Positions 26,036 through 35,054 of a stretch of 64,000 bases of DNA are shown here, in pieces. Position 1 is the stretch's first letter, and every line of letters begins with the position of its first letter. This DNA comes from Herpetosiphon geysericola (GTDB lineage Bacteria; Chloroflexota; Chloroflexia; Chloroflexales; Herpetosiphonaceae), in NCBI RefSeq assembly GCF_001306135.1, contig NZ_LGKP01000008.1, positions 186,001 through 250,000 on the forward strand, written 5' to 3'. Position numbers and translations under genes: made by a program. The notes under the pieces are model-generated. The model worked only from the letters and a program-made list of their open reading frames with translations. It did no database searches and had not been told where the DNA came from.

Positions 26036-27070
26036 TTATTTGGTGAGGTCGGCGGCAGCTTGAGCCATAATTGGAATAACTGCGCCAAATTGGGCAAAGC
26101 GCGTATCCTTGGTTTGGCCGCGTTGGTAGCGGGCGTAAATTTGGGCCAAAATCACAACCAAGCGATATAAACCGAGCACATGATAATAGCGAATATTGCT
26201 CACATCGCGGCCAGAACGCGCTGCATAGCGTGCAATAAGCTCATCGCGGCTGGCAAAACGCTGATCGGTTGGCATCATTGCGACTGCTTGCAAGGCTGGC
26301 GGGTCATCGGGCTGACTCCAGTAGCAAAGCAAGGTGCCCAAATCGGCCAATGGCTCGCCCAAGGTACACATATCCCAATCGAAGACAGCGATTAATTGGC
26401 TGGGATCGTTTTGGCGAAACATGACATTATCAAGTTTATAATCGTTGTGAACGAGGGTTGGGCTTGAGGCTGGCGGTTGCTGCTCGCAAAGCCAAGCATA
26501 GACATTTTCCATCGCTGGCAGATCATCAGGTTTGGCTTTATTCCAGCGTTCATACCAGCCAACGACTTGACGTAAGATAAAGCCGTCTGGCTTGCCGATG
26601 TGGCCTAAGCCAATGGCCGTATAATCGACGGCGTGCAAATCGGCCAAGGTATCGACAAGGGCCAAACTGAGTGCCCGTGGCGCTTCGGGCGTATTGAATT
26701 GGAGCGGCAATTCGCGGCGTACAACCGTGCCATGGCGCCGCTCCATAATAAAAAATGGTGCGCCAATAATTTCGGGTTCGTTGCAGAATAAAAAAGTTTG
26801 GGGAGCCTGGGCAAAGGCCGGGTGCAATTGCGATAAAACCCGATATTCACGCCCCATATCGTGCGCCGAGGGGGCAACTGGGCCAAGTGGCGGGCGCCGC
26901 AGCACATATTCATAATGACCATAATCAAGCAGATAGGTCAAATTGGCAGCGCCGCCACCAAACTGGCGCACGGTTAACGCTTGGCTGGCACCAGGCAACT
27001 TATCGTATAAATAATCGGCCAAGGCTGATTCATTTAACTGTTCATCAGGCCGAACTTGAATCGTATCCAT
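26036..27070 (-). CDS. APH-family phosphotransferase (ACAD10/11 kinase-like)
   Basis: A 344-residue kinase-like protein of the aminoglycoside phosphotransferase family. The Gly-rich loop region is QFGGGAANLTYLL, the catalytic loop LVHNDYKLDNVMF and the metal site VFDWDMCTLGEPLADLG. The group with YEYVLRRPPLG and this catalytic loop is the one fused to acyl-CoA dehydrogenase in animal ACAD10 and ACAD11, which act on 4-hydroxy acids by phosphorylating the hydroxyl. Here the dehydrogenase is the separate gene just upstream, with 26 bases between. It is therefore probably a hydroxyacyl-CoA kinase, not a resistance enzyme. Confidence 0.8.
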   Translation of the reverse strand: MDTIQVRPDEQLNESALADYLYDKLPGASQALTVRQFGGGAANLTYLLDYGHYEYVLRRPPLGPVAPSAHDMGREYRVLSQLHPAFAQAPQTFLFCNEPEIIGAPFFIMERRHGTVVRRELPLQFNTPEAPRALSLALVDTLADLHAVDYTAIGLGHIGKPDGFILRQVVGWYERWNKAKPDDLPAMENVYAWLCEQQPPASSPTLVHNDYKLDNVMFRQNDPSQLIAVFDWDMCTLGEPLADLGTLLCYWSQPDDPPALQAVAMMPTDQRFASRDELIARYAARSGRDVSNIRYYHVLGLYRLVVILAQIYARYQRGQTKDTRFAQFGAVIPIMAQAAADLTK

Positions 27071-27096
27071 GGGTTGTACCTCGGAAGACTACAGAC

Positions 27097-28314
27097 TTAG
27101 ACGTTGCGCGCAGGATAGCCATAGCGTTTTAAAATTTCACGGGCGACAACCATTTTGTGCACTTCATCTGGGCCATCATAAATGCGCGATGCGCGGCCTT
27201 GGCGCCACATAAAGGCCAGCGGCGTATCGTCGGAAACCCCTAAACCACCATGGACTTGAATCGCGCGATCGAGCACGTTCATCAGCATTGCAGCAACGCT
27301 AAATTTAATCAGTGAAATGTCAATTCTGGCTGATTTCGCTCCCGCTTGATCAATTTGCCATGCGGCGTGGAGCACGCTCAAGCGCGCTGCTTGAATTTCG
27401 GCAGCACTTTCGGCAATCCAATGTTGCACCATTTGCTTGTCGGCCAATGGCCCGCCAAATGCCACCCGCTTGGTGCTATACTCGCACATCAAATCGAAGG
27501 CGCGTTGAGCTTGGCCAAGCCAGCGCATACAATGATGAATCCGGCCTGGGCCGAGGCGAGTTTGGGCAATTGCAAAGCCAGACCCGCGCTTGCCAAGCAG
27601 ATTTTCGGCGGGCACGCGCACGTTGGTATATTCAATTTCCCAATGGCCGCCGCCAGTTGTATGGCCCATTACCGAGATTGGCCGGACCAAGGTTAAGCCT
27701 GGCGTATCGGCAGGCACGATAATTTGGCTATAGCGCAAATGGGTTGGCGCATCGGGATCAGTTTTGGCCATGACGATGCCAAAGCCAGCGCCATTCGCAT
27801 TGGTGCTATACCATTTGCGTCCGTTGATCACCCAGTGATCAGCGATCAATTCGGCGCTGGTTTCGAGCAAGGTTGGGTCGGCTCCGCTGACCTCTGGCTC
27901 GGTCATGCTGAAAAACGAGCGCACTGCTGCTTGCTGCAAAGGCCAGAAAAATTGTTCGTGCTGGGCTGGCGTGCCATAGTGCCAAAGAATTTCGGCGTTG
28001 CCACTATCGGGAGCGTTTGAGCCAAAAATGCGCGGCGCAAAATACGAGCGCCCAATAATTTCGTTGAGCAGCCCATATTCCATAATCGATAAGCCCATGC
28101 CACCAGCCTCACGAGGCAAATGGCCCGCCCACAAGCCTAATTCTTTGACCTCTGCTTGCAATTGCTGAATCTCAGGGTGGTCTTCGGAGCAAGCGGGATA
28201 GGCTTTTTCGTCGTAATCGAACCATGCTTGCTCGTTGGGATACACTTTTTCGACCAAAAATTGGCTAATTTGCTCACGCATTGCAGCAATATGACTGGGA
28301 ATCGCAAAATCCAT
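27097..28314 (-). CDS. Acyl-CoA dehydrogenase (ACAD11-like)
   Basis: A 405-residue FAD flavoenzyme that oxidises acyl-CoA. Signatures are FFSMTEPEVSGADPTLLET (first ACAD signature), the Trp-containing NGRKWYSTNANG, QTRLGPGRIHHCMRWLGQAQRAFDLM, and the C-terminal IQVHGGLGVSDDTPLAFMWRQGRASRIYDGPDEVHKMVVAREIL. The GPDEVH segment is at the catalytic-base end. AAGGAG precedes the ATG. It is the first gene of a pair with the APH-like kinase, matching the two domains of ACAD10/11, which points to catabolism of hydroxylated or branched fatty acids. Confidence 0.92.
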   Translation of the reverse strand: MDFAIPSHIAAMREQISQFLVEKVYPNEQAWFDYDEKAYPACSEDHPEIQQLQAEVKELGLWAGHLPREAGGMGLSIMEYGLLNEIIGRSYFAPRIFGSNAPDSGNAEILWHYGTPAQHEQFFWPLQQAAVRSFFSMTEPEVSGADPTLLETSAELIADHWVINGRKWYSTNANGAGFGIVMAKTDPDAPTHLRYSQIIVPADTPGLTLVRPISVMGHTTGGGHWEIEYTNVRVPAENLLGKRGSGFAIAQTRLGPGRIHHCMRWLGQAQRAFDLMCEYSTKRVAFGGPLADKQMVQHWIAESAAEIQAARLSVLHAAWQIDQAGAKSARIDISLIKFSVAAMLMNVLDRAIQVHGGLGVSDDTPLAFMWRQGRASRIYDGPDEVHKMVVAREILKRYGYPARNV

Positions 28315-28343
28315 GGGCTTCGTTGCTCCTTGGTGGGTGGGCC

Positions 28344-29474
28344 TTATTTAGCCCACGCCATCCCTGAATCGACATCAAACAGGTCGCGCCGGATATCGAC
28401 TGGTTGGCCGAGGCTGGGCGTATTGCCTTGAACTGAGAGATCGGCAATCGAGAGAGTTACCTGATCATTGATTGTGAAAAAGGCCAATTTGCTGCTATCA
28501 GGCGACCATGTTGCTTGGCGCGAACGGCCAGTGCTGGTGAGTTTAATCGGCGCACTGCTGACTTTGCCAGTCGCATCGGGGGCAGGCACGATAAAAATAT
28601 CGCTATAGCCATTTTCGCTTTTGGTGAAGGTCAACCATTTGCCATCAGGCGAGAAGGCTGGGTCAAGCGCACCTTTGAAGCTATCGGCGCTTGGCCCTTG
28701 AAGCACGCCATACTCATCGTTACCGCCTGGCAGATCAAGCACTGCATAGCCAAGTTGAATGTCGGCCACTTCGCAGCCAAAACAGCGCTCGGCCTGACTG
28801 TAGACAATCAGCGAGCCATCTGCAGACCAGGTTGGGTGGCTCAAATCGGTATCTGCTTGGACAAAGCGTTGAAAGCTGGCAGTTGGAAATTGACCTGTGC
28901 CGATGCGGCGAGTGCCATAAATATAAAGCGAAAGCGGATACTCTTGGAACGAATCGCCACCGACGCTGCGGGGAGTTTGGGCCTGCGAAACATAACTGAG
29001 AAACTGGCCATCTGGCGACCAACGTGGGTAGAAGGCCCAGCGAATGCTTTGGACATGATCTTCAGAACGGGCTGGAATGCCCGCTGGTTCGTTATTGGTT
29101 ACCTGCTGTTTGTTGGAGCCGTTCGCATCCATCACCCAAATATCGGCGAAGCTTTCTTCGCGTTGAATGTAGGCAATTTGGCTGCCATCGGGCGACCAAC
29201 TTGGCTGGTATTTTTTGTGTGATGTGGTGATGCGGCGGGCCTCGGTGCCTTCATGGACCCAAATATCGCCTGAGCCATTTTCGACCCGCACGAAGAGCAA
29301 TTTGCCTGGAACATTGCTTTGATTTTCGACCACAATTTGGGTAGCTTGGGTTTCATCGACTGCTGGTTGAGCTTCAGTGGTGGGGAGGGCCTCCATGGTT
29401 GGCAGGGCTGAGCCTGCTTCACTACAGGCGGCTAATAAACAAAGCACGATCAGCAAATAGAACGAACGTCTCAC
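28344..29474 (-). CDS. TolB-like beta-propeller lipoprotein
   Basis: A 376-residue lipoprotein with lipobox LLAAC near residue 17 and six or so PD40 blades, such as YQPSWSPDGSQIAYIQRE, YPRWSPDGQFLSYVSQ, DPAFSPDGKWLTFTKSE and QATWSPDSSKLAFFTI. It is probably a surface protein-binding propeller, like the one at 3641. GTG 29474 is chosen because GAGG lies 6 bases before it; the ATG four codons upstream (29486) has no ribosome site. It lies in a minus-strand run between the lipid kinase and the dehydrogenase genes; whether it is part of their operon is unclear. Confidence 0.8.
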   Translation of the reverse strand: MRRSFYLLIVLCLLAACSEAGSALPTMEALPTTEAQPAVDETQATQIVVENQSNVPGKLLFVRVENGSGDIWVHEGTEARRITTSHKKYQPSWSPDGSQIAYIQREESFADIWVMDANGSNKQQVTNNEPAGIPARSEDHVQSIRWAFYPRWSPDGQFLSYVSQAQTPRSVGGDSFQEYPLSLYIYGTRRIGTGQFPTASFQRFVQADTDLSHPTWSADGSLIVYSQAERCFGCEVADIQLGYAVLDLPGGNDEYGVLQGPSADSFKGALDPAFSPDGKWLTFTKSENGYSDIFIVPAPDATGKVSSAPIKLTSTGRSRQATWSPDSSKLAFFTINDQVTLSIADLSVQGNTPSLGQPVDIRRDLFDVDSGMAWAK

Positions 29475-29494
29475 ACAGAACCTCATCTACAGGG

Positions 29495-30388
29495 TTAGTT
29501 AATTTCAGTGGTACGCGGTAAAAGCACGCGTAGCGCTTGCGGAACGACCCGAAAGGTCATGGGGGTTGTGCCAATTGCATCACCATCGACTTGAATTGGC
29601 AAGGGCTTGGAACATGCAATCTCGATCTCACGAGCTTGGCGATATTCTAAGCCTTCAATCATCCCATAGCCTCGGAACAAAATTCCCGCAAGCAATTTGG
29701 GGGCATCAAGGGCGCTATCACCCATCATCGTACATACATCGAGCATGCCATCGCGCATGGCTGCCCGATAGGCAATGTTGAGTACGCCGCCATACAGCCG
29801 TGAATTGCTAATCAGCACAAACAACGCATTGCCTTTGAGCGGCTCACCATCAAGGCTAATGCGGGTGCGCGTACCACGTAAGCGCCAAAGTACTGGCAAA
29901 CTTTTAATCACGTAGGCCAAGCGGCCTAAGCGTTTTTTATCAGCAGAACGTACTTCGCGGGTAATCGCCGCATCGAGGCCAATGCCTGCCATGAGCAAAA
30001 AATAGCGTTCGTTAGCCTGGCCGACATCAACAAGCTCGACATGACCATCAGCTAATTGGCGGGCTGCATGCAACGGATTGAGTGATTGATGCAATTCGCG
30101 CACCCAGACGTTGCCTGTGCCAACTGGTAAGGCGCCCAAAGCGGTATCAGTGCCAACGAGGCCATTCATGACCTCGTTGATCGTCCCATCACCACCAGCA
30201 GCAACAATCAGATCGTTGCGTTTGGCTTCTTCGCGGGCAAACGTCGTTGCATCGCCTGCACGTCTGGTTTCGCGCAGCCGAACTTGCCAACCTTGGTTAC
30301 TACGCCATTCGGTGATACCTTTGGCAATTGCACGACGTTGATGGGCATTGCCTGCCATTGGGTTAAGAATGACTGTTACTCGTTTCAT
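29495..30388 (-). CDS. Diacylglycerol kinase-family lipid kinase
   Basis: A 297-residue member of the DagK/YegS family, which phosphorylates diacylglycerol or related lipids. The N-terminus VTVILNPMAGNAHQRRA, the nucleotide motif VAAGGDGTINEVMNGL and LGALPVGTGNVWVREL are typical, with the later AGIGLDAAITREV. Its ATG overlaps the stop of the response regulator gene by 4 bases (ATGA), so translation is coupled. A link between the regulator and lipid phosphorylation is therefore possible. Confidence 0.9.
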   Translation of the reverse strand: MKRVTVILNPMAGNAHQRRAIAKGITEWRSNQGWQVRLRETRRAGDATTFAREEAKRNDLIVAAGGDGTINEVMNGLVGTDTALGALPVGTGNVWVRELHQSLNPLHAARQLADGHVELVDVGQANERYFLLMAGIGLDAAITREVRSADKKRLGRLAYVIKSLPVLWRLRGTRTRISLDGEPLKGNALFVLISNSRLYGGVLNIAYRAAMRDGMLDVCTMMGDSALDAPKLLAGILFRGYGMIEGLEYRQAREIEIACSKPLPIQVDGDAIGTTPMTFRVVPQALRVLLPRTTEIN

Positions 30389-31152
30389 TCGTCGTTGTCA
30401 TCGTCGTTATTAAAATTCAGCGCCTGTGAGCCACGGCGTTCGATGCTTTCTAGCAAGGTTGCTGGGGTTTCGATCCAGCCCCGGCGCAGGGCATACAACA
30501 CCGCTTGGGTGCGATCGTTCAACGAAAGCTTGCGCAAAATCGATGAAATATGGTTTTTGACGGTTTGGGTGCTAATTTTGAGCGCATCGGCAATATCTTT
30601 GTTGGTTGCGCCGCTGGCAATATGCTCCAAAACCTCAATTTCACGGTCGCTCAAGGGCGAGAACAAGCTAATATCAAGGTCTGGCTCGGCGACGATGCCA
30701 GTTTGCAAACCACGAAACTGAGTCAAAATTCGGTCAGCGACCCGTGGATCTTCAAACATCACATCGTTAATTACATATTCGCCACGCGCCACTCGTCGCA
30801 AGACCGTTGCCAAGGTTTTGGGGCTAATTTCCTTGGAATAATAGGCGGCGGCTCCTGCGCGCAAGGCATTAAAGGCATGCTCGTCGCTTTCGTAGACGCT
30901 CAACATTACCACCCCAATATTAGGGTATTGGCGGCGAATAGTGCGGGTAAATTCCAAGCCATCCATGTTGGGTAAGTTCAAATCGGTTAGCACTACATCT
31001 GGCTCATGCTCAGAAATTAAGACCAAGCCTTCTTCGGCACTAGAACCCTCGCCAATGATCTTGATATCGCGTTCGCTTGACAGCGCCCAGCGCACCCCTT
31101 GGCGGAACAACGGGTGATCATCGACCATCAGCACTTTGACTGTTGCATACAT
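30385..31152 (-). CDS. NarL/FixJ-type response regulator
   Basis: A 255-residue two-component regulator. The receiver domain (1-120) has the acidic pair Asp11-Asp12, phospho-acceptor Asp57 (VVLTDLNLPNMDG) and the conserved Lys (YYSKEISPK). The C-terminal LuxR helix-turn-helix (about 190-250) reads LSDREIEVLEHIASGATNKDIADALKIS then VKNHISSILRKL. An acidic tail (NNDDDNDE) ends the protein. ATG 31152 follows AAAGGAACC. No histidine kinase is nearby, so its sensor is elsewhere. It overlaps maf by 25 bases and the lipid kinase by 4. Confidence 0.92.
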   Translation of the reverse strand: MYATVKVLMVDDHPLFRQGVRWALSSERDIKIIGEGSSAEEGLVLISEHEPDVVLTDLNLPNMDGLEFTRTIRRQYPNIGVVMLSVYESDEHAFNALRAGAAAYYSKEISPKTLATVLRRVARGEYVINDVMFEDPRVADRILTQFRGLQTGIVAEPDLDISLFSPLSDREIEVLEHIASGATNKDIADALKISTQTVKNHISSILRKLSLNDRTQAVLYALRRGWIETPATLLESIERRGSQALNFNNDDDNDE

Positions 31153-31817
31153 AGTGGTTCCTTTGCTAATGTAGCACGCCAACGCTGCCATGCTTGCTCA
31201 ACGCTATAGGGAATTGCGATTCCCGCTTGGCTCAACAAACTGGCGGTCGTTGGAAGCGGTAGCCCAACAACGGTTGTAAAACTGCCTTGAACCTCTTCAA
31301 CCAGCCGTCCGCCAATGCCTTGAACTCCATAGGCACCAGCTTTATCCATTGGCTCGCCAGTTGCGATGTAGTCCCAAATCTCAGCATCGCTGAGCGGCGC
31401 TAAATGCACGTGGGCGGCGACCAATTCACATAGCGGCTGTTCGGAGGCGGCGGGTAGCACCACAACTCCGGTATAAACAGTATGCCAACGTCCGGCAAGG
31501 CGGCGCAGCAATTCATAAGCATGAGCCGGATCACGTGGCTTGCCCAAGATCATCCGATCAATCACCACAATTGTATCAGCTGCAAGAATTACTGCCTGCT
31601 GATTCGTGTCGCGGGCGGCTTGGGCTTTGCGCCACGCTAACAAGGTTGGGTGACTGGCGAGGCCTAAATCGAAGGCTGGAAGTTGCTCCACAATCGCCGG
31701 AGGAACCTGATCTTGGCGCTCTTCCCCATCATTTGCCTCAATTATAAACGACAGGCCCAAACTACTTAACAAATCATGCCGTCGTGGTGAGGCCGAGGCC
31801 AGAATTAAGCTATCCAC
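31128..31817 (-). CDS. maf: Maf-like nucleoside triphosphate pyrophosphatase
   Basis: A Maf-family enzyme of about 229 residues, which hydrolyses non-standard or modified nucleoside triphosphates (dTTP/UTP/m7GTP types). The start motif LILASASPRRHDLL, the catalytic block AVILAADTIVVIDRMILGKP, and the later AGAYGVQGIGG are all present. An insertion of about 25 residues with Gln and Ala lies before the AADT block, making it longer than usual. The start is uncertain: the longest frame opens with TTG at 31868, but GTG 31817 places the conserved motif where the family has it. The 3' end overlaps the response regulator start. Confidence 0.88.
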   Translation of the reverse strand: MDSLILASASPRRHDLLSSLGLSFIIEANDGEERQDQVPPAIVEQLPAFDLGLASHPTLLAWRKAQAARDTNQQAVILAADTIVVIDRMILGKPRDPAHAYELLRRLAGRWHTVYTGVVVLPAASEQPLCELVAAHVHLAPLSDAEIWDYIATGEPMDKAGAYGVQGIGGRLVEEVQGSFTTVVGLPLPTTASLLSQAGIAIPYSVEQAWQRWRATLAKEPLCMQQSKC

Positions 31818-31897
31818 GCTGAATGGTACTCCACAAGCCAAACTCAATTGCTGTTCATCATAACCCAAACAGGTAAAGCTGCAAGTGGCAATTAGGC

Positions 31898-33022
31898 TTA
31901 ATCATCGTCATCAAGCGCGCCATCGTCGCTCAACAAGCTCACGCCGTCATTGGCAATCGCCTGTTGGGCAATATAGCGGTTGGGTGTGTTGAGGTTAGTC
32001 CAGCCGCCTGCATCGCGTAGGGCTTGCACCGGAATGTTGGTTTGGGCCACACGGGTCGCCCACGAATGGCGCAAATCATGCGGGGCAAGGTTGTTGATGC
32101 CAATTAATTTGCCGAGCTGTACGATGCGTTTATGAATCGCCCGCTCGGAAATGCCAAAGCCAATCTGATTGCCTTTGTGATCAAATGCTGCCAAGAGCGG
32201 GGTTTGGGGATTGGCTGGTTGAGTAATGACTTTTTGATATTCGCGCAAAGCTTTGGCGGTATCCCCAATCAGGCGATGTTTTTGCACTTTATCAACTTTT
32301 GGTCGATCCACCAGCAAAACTTTGCCTTGGATGTGTGCCCACTTGAGCACCACAACCTCGCCGCAGCGCATGCCCAAATCGACCAGCAAGCAGACGATTA
32401 GATAATCGCGCCAGCCAACCTCAGGTGTGCGATTTTGCGGATTGGTGCGGGCTGACCGTTTGAGTTGGCGAATTTGGCTTTGATCCAAAATATGTGGAGC
32501 GGCTTTTTTGGTTGAAAGCCTGGTTGGGGTTTCAGTGGCTTCACGTTGGGCATCGATGCCATCGCCTTCGCGGCGACGATAACCCTCGACCGTGTGGATT
32601 CGGCTCCACGCCTCAAGGCTCAAAACGCCAGCCTGATGGGCTAAGCGACAATACAAGCGCACGGTGCTGAGCCGAACATTGACTGAACCAAGTGCATAAC
32701 CTTCATTCAGCATCCAGGTGCGAAAAGTTGTGACGATGCCGACGCTCATTTCGGCCCAAGCTGCTGGCTCGGTGGCCAGAATTGGCACTTCGTGTTCATC
32801 AACTGGAATCACAATCCCAATGCTGGCCAGAAAATCGGCAAAAATTTTCAAATCGGTGTTATGGCGGCGAATCGTTTGCGGTCGTTGGCGCAAGCGATAT
32901 TCGATGAAACTATGCTGGGCCGAAATCTGATCGGCGACAACACTGCGTTGCTTCATGACGTTGGTGAAATTGGGCGCAAGAGGGTTGTTGCCCTGCTGTG
33001 GAATTAACTCAAATTCATCCAT
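31898..33022 (-). CDS. Tyrosine recombinase (site-specific integrase, XerC/D-like)
   Basis: A 374-residue recombinase. An N-terminal SAM-like core-binding domain (about 35-160) is followed by the catalytic domain with Arg in LGMRCGEVVVLKW, HDLRHSWATR (His-X2-Arg), GGWTNL (Trp in place of the second His) and nucleophile Tyr350 in NRYIAQQ. A linker rich in Arg/Glu/Thr separates the two. All catalytic residues are there. The C-terminus is acidic (DDGALDDDD). It lies beside a patch of orphan genes, which could be the cargo of an integrated element, but no att repeats were found by eye. A chromosomal resolution role is also possible. Confidence 0.88.
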   Translation of the reverse strand: MDEFELIPQQGNNPLAPNFTNVMKQRSVVADQISAQHSFIEYRLRQRPQTIRRHNTDLKIFADFLASIGIVIPVDEHEVPILATEPAAWAEMSVGIVTTFRTWMLNEGYALGSVNVRLSTVRLYCRLAHQAGVLSLEAWSRIHTVEGYRRREGDGIDAQREATETPTRLSTKKAAPHILDQSQIRQLKRSARTNPQNRTPEVGWRDYLIVCLLVDLGMRCGEVVVLKWAHIQGKVLLVDRPKVDKVQKHRLIGDTAKALREYQKVITQPANPQTPLLAAFDHKGNQIGFGISERAIHKRIVQLGKLIGINNLAPHDLRHSWATRVAQTNIPVQALRDAGGWTNLNTPNRYIAQQAIANDGVSLLSDDGALDDDD

Positions 33023-33114
33023 GATCAGCCTCGTTGTAGCGGATGGATGCAGTGTAGCTGATCTCATGACTGCTTGTCAAAGCACGCTTGTTCGAGTGTA
33101 AACCCTTGCTTTGG

Positions 33115-33786
33115 CTAGAAAAAGCCAAAATCTTCAATGCTACTGACTTCGCCATCGATAATTTGTAAGAGTTTATCGGTGCGCCAAAACAAATCGCTGG
33201 CGGCAACCACAAACAAATAGACATCAAGGATGCTGCTTGGATAGCGGGCTTGATAATCGGGATCAGCGCGCAAAAAAGGCAGTGCATAGCTTAAACTTGC
33301 CGCTAGCAAACTGCGCGTAATTGCGCATTCAAGCGAATTGATGTAGTTCCAAGCGTCGCGTTGACCAATAAACATGCGGCTTGAACGCAGCTCGTCAAGC
33401 TGTTTGCGCTCGGCTGGGCTAATGCTTGCGCCATACAGATAGCTGCGCAAGCGTTCGGGTTGCTGTAAAAAGGCATATAACCCACGGGCGTACACCAGCC
33501 AATCCATGGGGCATTTATACCAGCGAGTGGTGTAGGCAAAATGGCCTAACATCAAACTTGGGAAAACCATGCCCACGCCAAGCTCCATCAGCATGTGTTC
33601 GCGCGGTTTGGGCAAATTGGCGATCCATTGCATAGTTTCGGGCCAACGAAAGCGCTCGACATTTGGCAAAATACCATTGCAGTTTGCTGGCCATTTGGCA
33701 AAGCCCGCTGCTCTCGGCGGCAGCGGAATGGGAATTGGCTTGGGTAGCATTCGCTGTTTTGCTGCTTTGTTTAATTCGTTATCCAT
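33115..33786 (-). CDS. Protein of unknown function
   Basis: A 223-residue protein that I do not recognise. It is rich in Trp, Tyr and Leu and has a Pro-rich N-terminus (PKPIPIPLPPRAAG). Mid-region helices with ELGVGMVFPSLMLGHFAYTTRWYK and a C-terminal AASDLFWRTDKLLQIIDGEV suggest a mainly helical soluble or membrane-associated fold. GAGG precedes its ATG. It sits between the integrase and a plus-strand patch of orphan genes. Confidence 0.6.
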   Translation of the reverse strand: MDNELNKAAKQRMLPKPIPIPLPPRAAGFAKWPANCNGILPNVERFRWPETMQWIANLPKPREHMLMELGVGMVFPSLMLGHFAYTTRWYKCPMDWLVYARGLYAFLQQPERLRSYLYGASISPAERKQLDELRSSRMFIGQRDAWNYINSLECAITRSLLAASLSYALPFLRADPDYQARYPSSILDVYLFVVAASDLFWRTDKLLQIIDGEVSSIEDFGFF

Positions 33787-33967
33787 CCGACCTCGCTCAA
33801 ACTAGGCTTATTTTTTGCCAACGACAAGTACAAACAAAAGCGTTTCATTGGATTGAGCTTATTGTAGCCTACGTGCTCGGTTTTTCAACGCGGTTCAACC
33901 TCAATTTACAACTGGTTTGCTGGCCTCGATATGGAATCTCTATACTATTTTGGGCAAGGATGGGAAA

Positions 33968-34258
33968 ATGGATGTTTTCTTTGGATATGGTCTAATTATT
34001 ATCGGCTTAATCATATTTATCCTCGCTCTATGGGCATTTATTGAAGTTACTCTTGATAATTGTGATTATATCTACCGATCATTAATTTTTAACAAACTTT
34101 ATATCATAGCAATACTTTGTTTGTTGCTTGGTTATATGCTTATCAGCAAAAAGCCAGTATTATTTGTTCTATGGGTGTTACCGATTTATTTCTTTGGGAG
34201 TATGACGATTGTTATGCTACTAGATTACCTGCTGGATCTATTTGAATTGAAGAAATAG
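33968..34258 (+). CDS. Small three-helix membrane protein
   Basis: A 96-residue protein with three hydrophobic segments (about 4-26, 43-60 and 65-88) and a short charged tail (FELKK). No family is recognised. The DNA is clearly more AT-rich than its neighbours, with many ATT and TTA codons, which suggests recent arrival or relaxed selection. ATG 33968 follows AAGGATGGG; the longer frame starts 17 codons upstream without support. The stop is 30 bases before the next gene's start, so the pair may be one transcript. Confidence 0.6.
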   Translation: MDVFFGYGLIIIGLIIFILALWAFIEVTLDNCDYIYRSLIFNKLYIIAILCLLLGYMLISKKPVLFVLWVLPIYFFGSMTIVMLLDYLLDLFELKK

Positions 34259-34288
34259 TTGAAATTAGCAAAGAAAGAGGTTTTGTAC

Positions 34289-34921
34289 ATGGATTTAACC
34301 ACGTTACTTGCTGAAGCACAACCTTTAATTCGTCCCTGGATGATGTTAACAATCGAGCCAAGCACCCCCGATCAGCCGATTGCTGGCTATTGGGGCGAAT
34401 TAAATAGTGAATCAGGCCCAGTTTTGATTGTTGATTGTGCCTATTTGCCAATGTTGACTGAAGCAACGTCCTTAATCATTGAATATGCTGCTGAATTGAA
34501 TTATTCAGTCAAACTTAGCTCGTTGTCACTTACTAAAGAACAATTAGCAACAATGCAGGCCTTATATGCGCAGCCAGCAACTAGTTTGCCGCCATTGGAT
34601 GCAGTTTTGCACTTTGGCTCAGCAACGATTCAACAATGGATTGATTCATTTCGTGATCATCAAGGTTGGATTGGGGCTGATGATGTTGCCGATCGCGAAT
34701 TAGTTGATGGCTATGAAACACTGTATCAAGCGCAACACCCGCTGTATCGTGATGATGCAGTTGCTTCGCTTGGTGGTTGGCATATGGTTTGGCCCGATGG
34801 CGATTGGAATGAATTGTTGCAACAACAACTGGTTCTCTGCACCTATGCTGAAGCCGAGCCATGGCTCGAAGTCTGGCGCACCCAAACTGGGCAATTGCAT
34901 GTTCGCGAACGCTTCAGCTAA
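34289..34921 (+). CDS. Protein of unknown function
   Basis: A 210-residue soluble acidic protein, not recognised. It contains PLDAVLHFGSATIQQWIDSFRDHQGW and a C-terminal SLGGWHMVWPDGDWNELLQQQLVLCTYAEAEPWLEVW. The last part recalls immunity or SUKH/DUF1963-type proteins, but I cannot assign it. ATG 34289 follows AAAGAGG; the longer frame begins with TTG at 34259. It lies directly downstream of the small membrane protein gene. Confidence 0.6.
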   Translation: MDLTTLLAEAQPLIRPWMMLTIEPSTPDQPIAGYWGELNSESGPVLIVDCAYLPMLTEATSLIIEYAAELNYSVKLSSLSLTKEQLATMQALYAQPATSLPPLDAVLHFGSATIQQWIDSFRDHQGWIGADDVADRELVDGYETLYQAQHPLYRDDAVASLGGWHMVWPDGDWNELLQQQLVLCTYAEAEPWLEVWRTQTGQLHVRERFS

Positions 34922-35054
34922 ACCAAGCAACTAGCTATGCTGGTGGATAGCAGGCTAAATGGATAGCCATGGAATTTGCTGCTAGCTCTTGACGGGCTAG
35001 TTTAATCCTTCTATGATAGCTGTGTGTCTGGAGCGTAGAACAAAAGGACGTTGT

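Noticed and set aside
26036-27070. Aminoglycoside resistance kinase
   Set aside because: The catalytic loop and neighbour acyl-CoA dehydrogenase point to the ACAD10/11 kinase group.
28515-29222. 235-codon plus-strand frame
   Set aside because: It lies wholly antisense to the propeller lipoprotein gene, whose blades and lipobox are clear. It is a codon-bias shadow.
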